Made by a program: the position numbers and the translations under genes
Notes under the pieces: generated by a model
Told to the model about the DNA's origin: nothing
Database searches by the model: none
The model's input: only the letters and a program-made list of their open reading frames with translations
NCBI GenBank assembly: GCA_945866165.1
Contig: CAMBGO010000107.1
Coordinates: 1-7,649, forward strand
DNA length: 7,649 nt
Direction of reading: 5' to 3'
Origin: Chitinophaga pinensis
GTDB taxonomy: Bacteria > Bacteroidota > Bacteroidia > Chitinophagales > Chitinophagaceae
Part shown: positions 6,057 through 7,649 of the stretch, one piece after another
Layout: every line of letters starts with the position of its first letter
Position numbering within the stretch: position 1 is the first letter of the stretch

Positions 6057-7649
6057 CTAAACCGCATAGAGTTTACTTTTCAGCTTAAAATACATACTGA
6101 TCATAAATCCAAAAAACATAATAATTGTTCCCAGCCACAAAAGATTAATCCAAGGAAATCGATAGGCCTTTAGGGTAATGTATCGCATTACAGCTGAAGA
6201 TTCCTTAATGGCCAATTCTACTTTTCCGTTAGCACCTCGCTGAAGTCCAACAACTAGGTTTTGTTGCATGACCGTATCGGTTTTGAAAGAGGGATTTCCA
6301 TCTTTTACAAAAAAGGCCGGAGCAATTGATGTCTTAATACCTTCCTTCGAAATTACTGTCAACTCAGACAACCAAGCGCTATCAACTAAAGGCAATTCAG
6401 GATTGTCGTTTTTATTTGCTGTCAATACCTTTTCAACCAATACAAATCCATTTGAATAGTAAACGGTATCCCCACTATCGATTGGAACATTCCTAAAAGC
6501 AGCAGTATCTTTTATATTATCGGGATTTAACCAAGAGGTGATGTAAACAAAAACATCATTAGTGAGATAATGTTTCGCTCCTGGGTTTGAAGAAAGTTGT
6601 GTTCCATCTTCTGATTTCATCAGAAAGGCATTGGGTGTAACATCAAATACTTCTTCTTCTTTTCCTTGAAGTGTATCGATTTTTCTAAAATTTATTTTGA
6701 AATAAACTTTATTATTTTTTGTTTCTGTTGAATCCCCCAAATAGGTAACAGTATACTTTCCCATTGGGGTGGGAATATTGTGAATCAACGTTATATTTTC
6801 AAGTGGATTTTCATCCCTTCCCTTTGCATCCTTTAAACCAGATACAGCGATACCTGTTCTATTCTCAGATATTAATTCTTTTTTTGAAGAGGATATTAAT
6901 ATTCCAATTAACATCAACGCAAATCCAACATGTGTAATTGATGAACCTGCCGCTTTCATTTTTCCTTTTAGTACAAGCAAAAAATATGATGCATTTGCAA
7001 TAAATGAATACACTGCTGCCCATATTGCTACATGAATTGCAACGAGAAAGCCTATTCCGTATTTTTCATATGAAACACCTCCGAATAAGCTAATTAAAGC
7101 AGATAATACAATTGCTGTAATTGTTGGAACAGCTAATTTTGACCAAATATATTTCCTAGTAGTATCCTTGTACTTTAGGTATTGTACAAATGCAGTGAGC
7201 AAACCAATAATCATTGCCACCATAACCATGATACGGTTGTAAACATATTCCACATCTTGCCCTATAGCCCACTTGGTTCCGAAGAGCTTATTGAAGAATG
7301 GCAAGGATGTTAGTACTATGATATAGCCACCTGAAATAAACAACATTAGTGATCCAACAAACATCCAAAATTCCCTGGAGTTCATGCTCTCTTCTTTGGT
7401 TATGACGGGAATTAATTTTTGATTCTTGATGTATAAAACAACTGGAATTAAAATAAAAATCAACATCATAATCATCATATGCCAATACAAGGTACTACCC
7501 TCTCCAGTGAAAGAATGTACGGATGTGTCGCCCAGTACACCTGTTCTTGTAAGAAAAGTAGCATACAGTTCAAGTACATATGCAAGAATGATGAAAAGAA
7601 AACTTGCTTTCAATGCGTATCCGGTATGTTGAAAAATCAACATCGTATG
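6057..7649 (-). CDS. ccmF: CcmF/CcsA-type cytochrome c biogenesis protein (heme lyase subunit), C-terminal part
   Basis: CcmF-type membrane proteins attach heme to apocytochrome c in the periplasm. The frame stays open past the ATG at 7643 to the right edge (CAT ACG before it), and family alignment by eye continues upstream, so the gene starts outside the window; 530 residues are visible. Counting from the methionine at 7643, TFLTRTGVLGDTSVHSFT (29-46) is the conserved loop of the CcmF/CcsA family as seen in Bacteroidota. Hydrophobic helices follow at about 55-72, 92-117, 138-156, 170-188, 197-225 and 237-252; the last holds ITHVGFALMLIGILIS with H238, a likely heme-ligand histidine. A periplasmic domain of about 230 residues (255-490) precedes a final helix after WINLLWLG (about 499-520). 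The N-terminal helices and the tryptophan-rich WWD heme motif are outside the window. The symbol is by family; some pipelines label it ccsA. Confidence 0.87.
   Translation of the reverse strand, partial: HTMLIFQHTGYALKASFLFIILAYVLELYATFLTRTGVLGDTSVHSFTGEGSTLYWHMMIMMLIFILIPVVLYIKNQKLIPVITKEESMNSREFWMFVGSLMLFISGGYIIVLTSLPFFNKLFGTKWAIGQDVEYVYNRIMVMVAMIIGLLTAFVQYLKYKDTTRKYIWSKLAVPTITAIVLSALISLFGGVSYEKYGIGFLVAIHVAIWAAVYSFIANASYFLLVLKGKMKAAGSSITHVGFALMLIGILISSSKKELISENRTGIAVSGLKDAKGRDENPLENITLIHNIPTPMGKYTVTYLGDSTETKNNKVYFKINFRKIDTLQGKEEEVFDVTPNAFLMKSEDGTQLSSNPGAKHYLTNDVFVYITSWLNPDNIKDTAAFRNVPIDSGDTVYYSNGFVLVEKVLTANKNDNPELPLVDSAWLSELTVISKEGIKTSIAPAFFVKDGNPSFKTDTVMQQNLVVGLQRGANGKVELAIKESSAVMRYITLKAYRFPWINLLWLGTIIMFFGFMISMYFKLKSKLYAV

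Noticed and set aside
6268..6459. 63-codon + strand frame
   Set aside because: It is antisense to the periplasmic domain of the ccmF-like gene, with no support of its own.
7288..7632. Short frames on the - strand (7288-7485) and + strand (7426-7632)
   Set aside because: Both overlap the transmembrane region of the ccmF-like gene, whose frame is clear from conserved motifs.
7641..7643. ATG as the true start of the ccmF-like gene
   Set aside because: The frame is open upstream to the edge, and the family has many residues before the LGDTSVHSFT loop, so this methionine is internal.

Overview
The window looks like ordinary chromosomal DNA from a member of the Bacteroidota. The evidence is AT-rich sequence, gene starts preceded by A/T-rich leaders with no Shine-Dalgarno motif, a perfect Bacteroidota-type -7 promoter element (TAnnTTTG class) ahead of one gene, a DUF4294-type exported protein, a BshB1-type bacillithiol deacetylase, and a CcmF/CcsA protein with the LGDTSVHSFT motif. 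I cannot assign a genus. No mobile element, phage gene, CRISPR array, tRNA or rRNA is visible.

Layout from left to right. The 3' end of an M20-family peptidase/amidohydrolase gene is on the + strand (1-358). It converges on a minus-strand block filling the rest of the window, and a long hairpin between the two (364-421) probably terminates transcription from both sides. In the order they would be transcribed (right to left), the minus-strand genes are: the C-terminal 530 residues of a CcmF/CcsA cytochrome c biogenesis protein (cut by the right edge), a secreted DUF4294 protein, bshB1 (bacillithiol deacetylase), aguB (N-carbamoylputrescine amidase), aguA (agmatine deiminase), an acyl-CoA dehydrogenase, and a YggS/PROSC-type PLP homeostasis protein.

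How the genes fit together. aguA and aguB encode the two consecutive steps agmatine -> N-carbamoylputrescine -> putrescine. With bshB1 just upstream they form the tightest cluster (gaps of 36 and 48 bp), and a promoter-like site lies directly before bshB1. The other genes are separated by 70-161 bp and serve unrelated core functions: cytochrome c maturation, acyl-CoA oxidation and vitamin B6 homeostasis.

No gap exceeds 300 bp; the longest is 1090-1250. That gap holds the most distinctive non-coding feature, a six-unit heptamer tandem array that begins on the stop codon of the acyl-CoA dehydrogenase gene, next to a second imperfect direct repeat. I found no convincing previously undescribed system. 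The findings below are modest, and the unknown-function DUF4294 gene and the heptamer array are the best leads.
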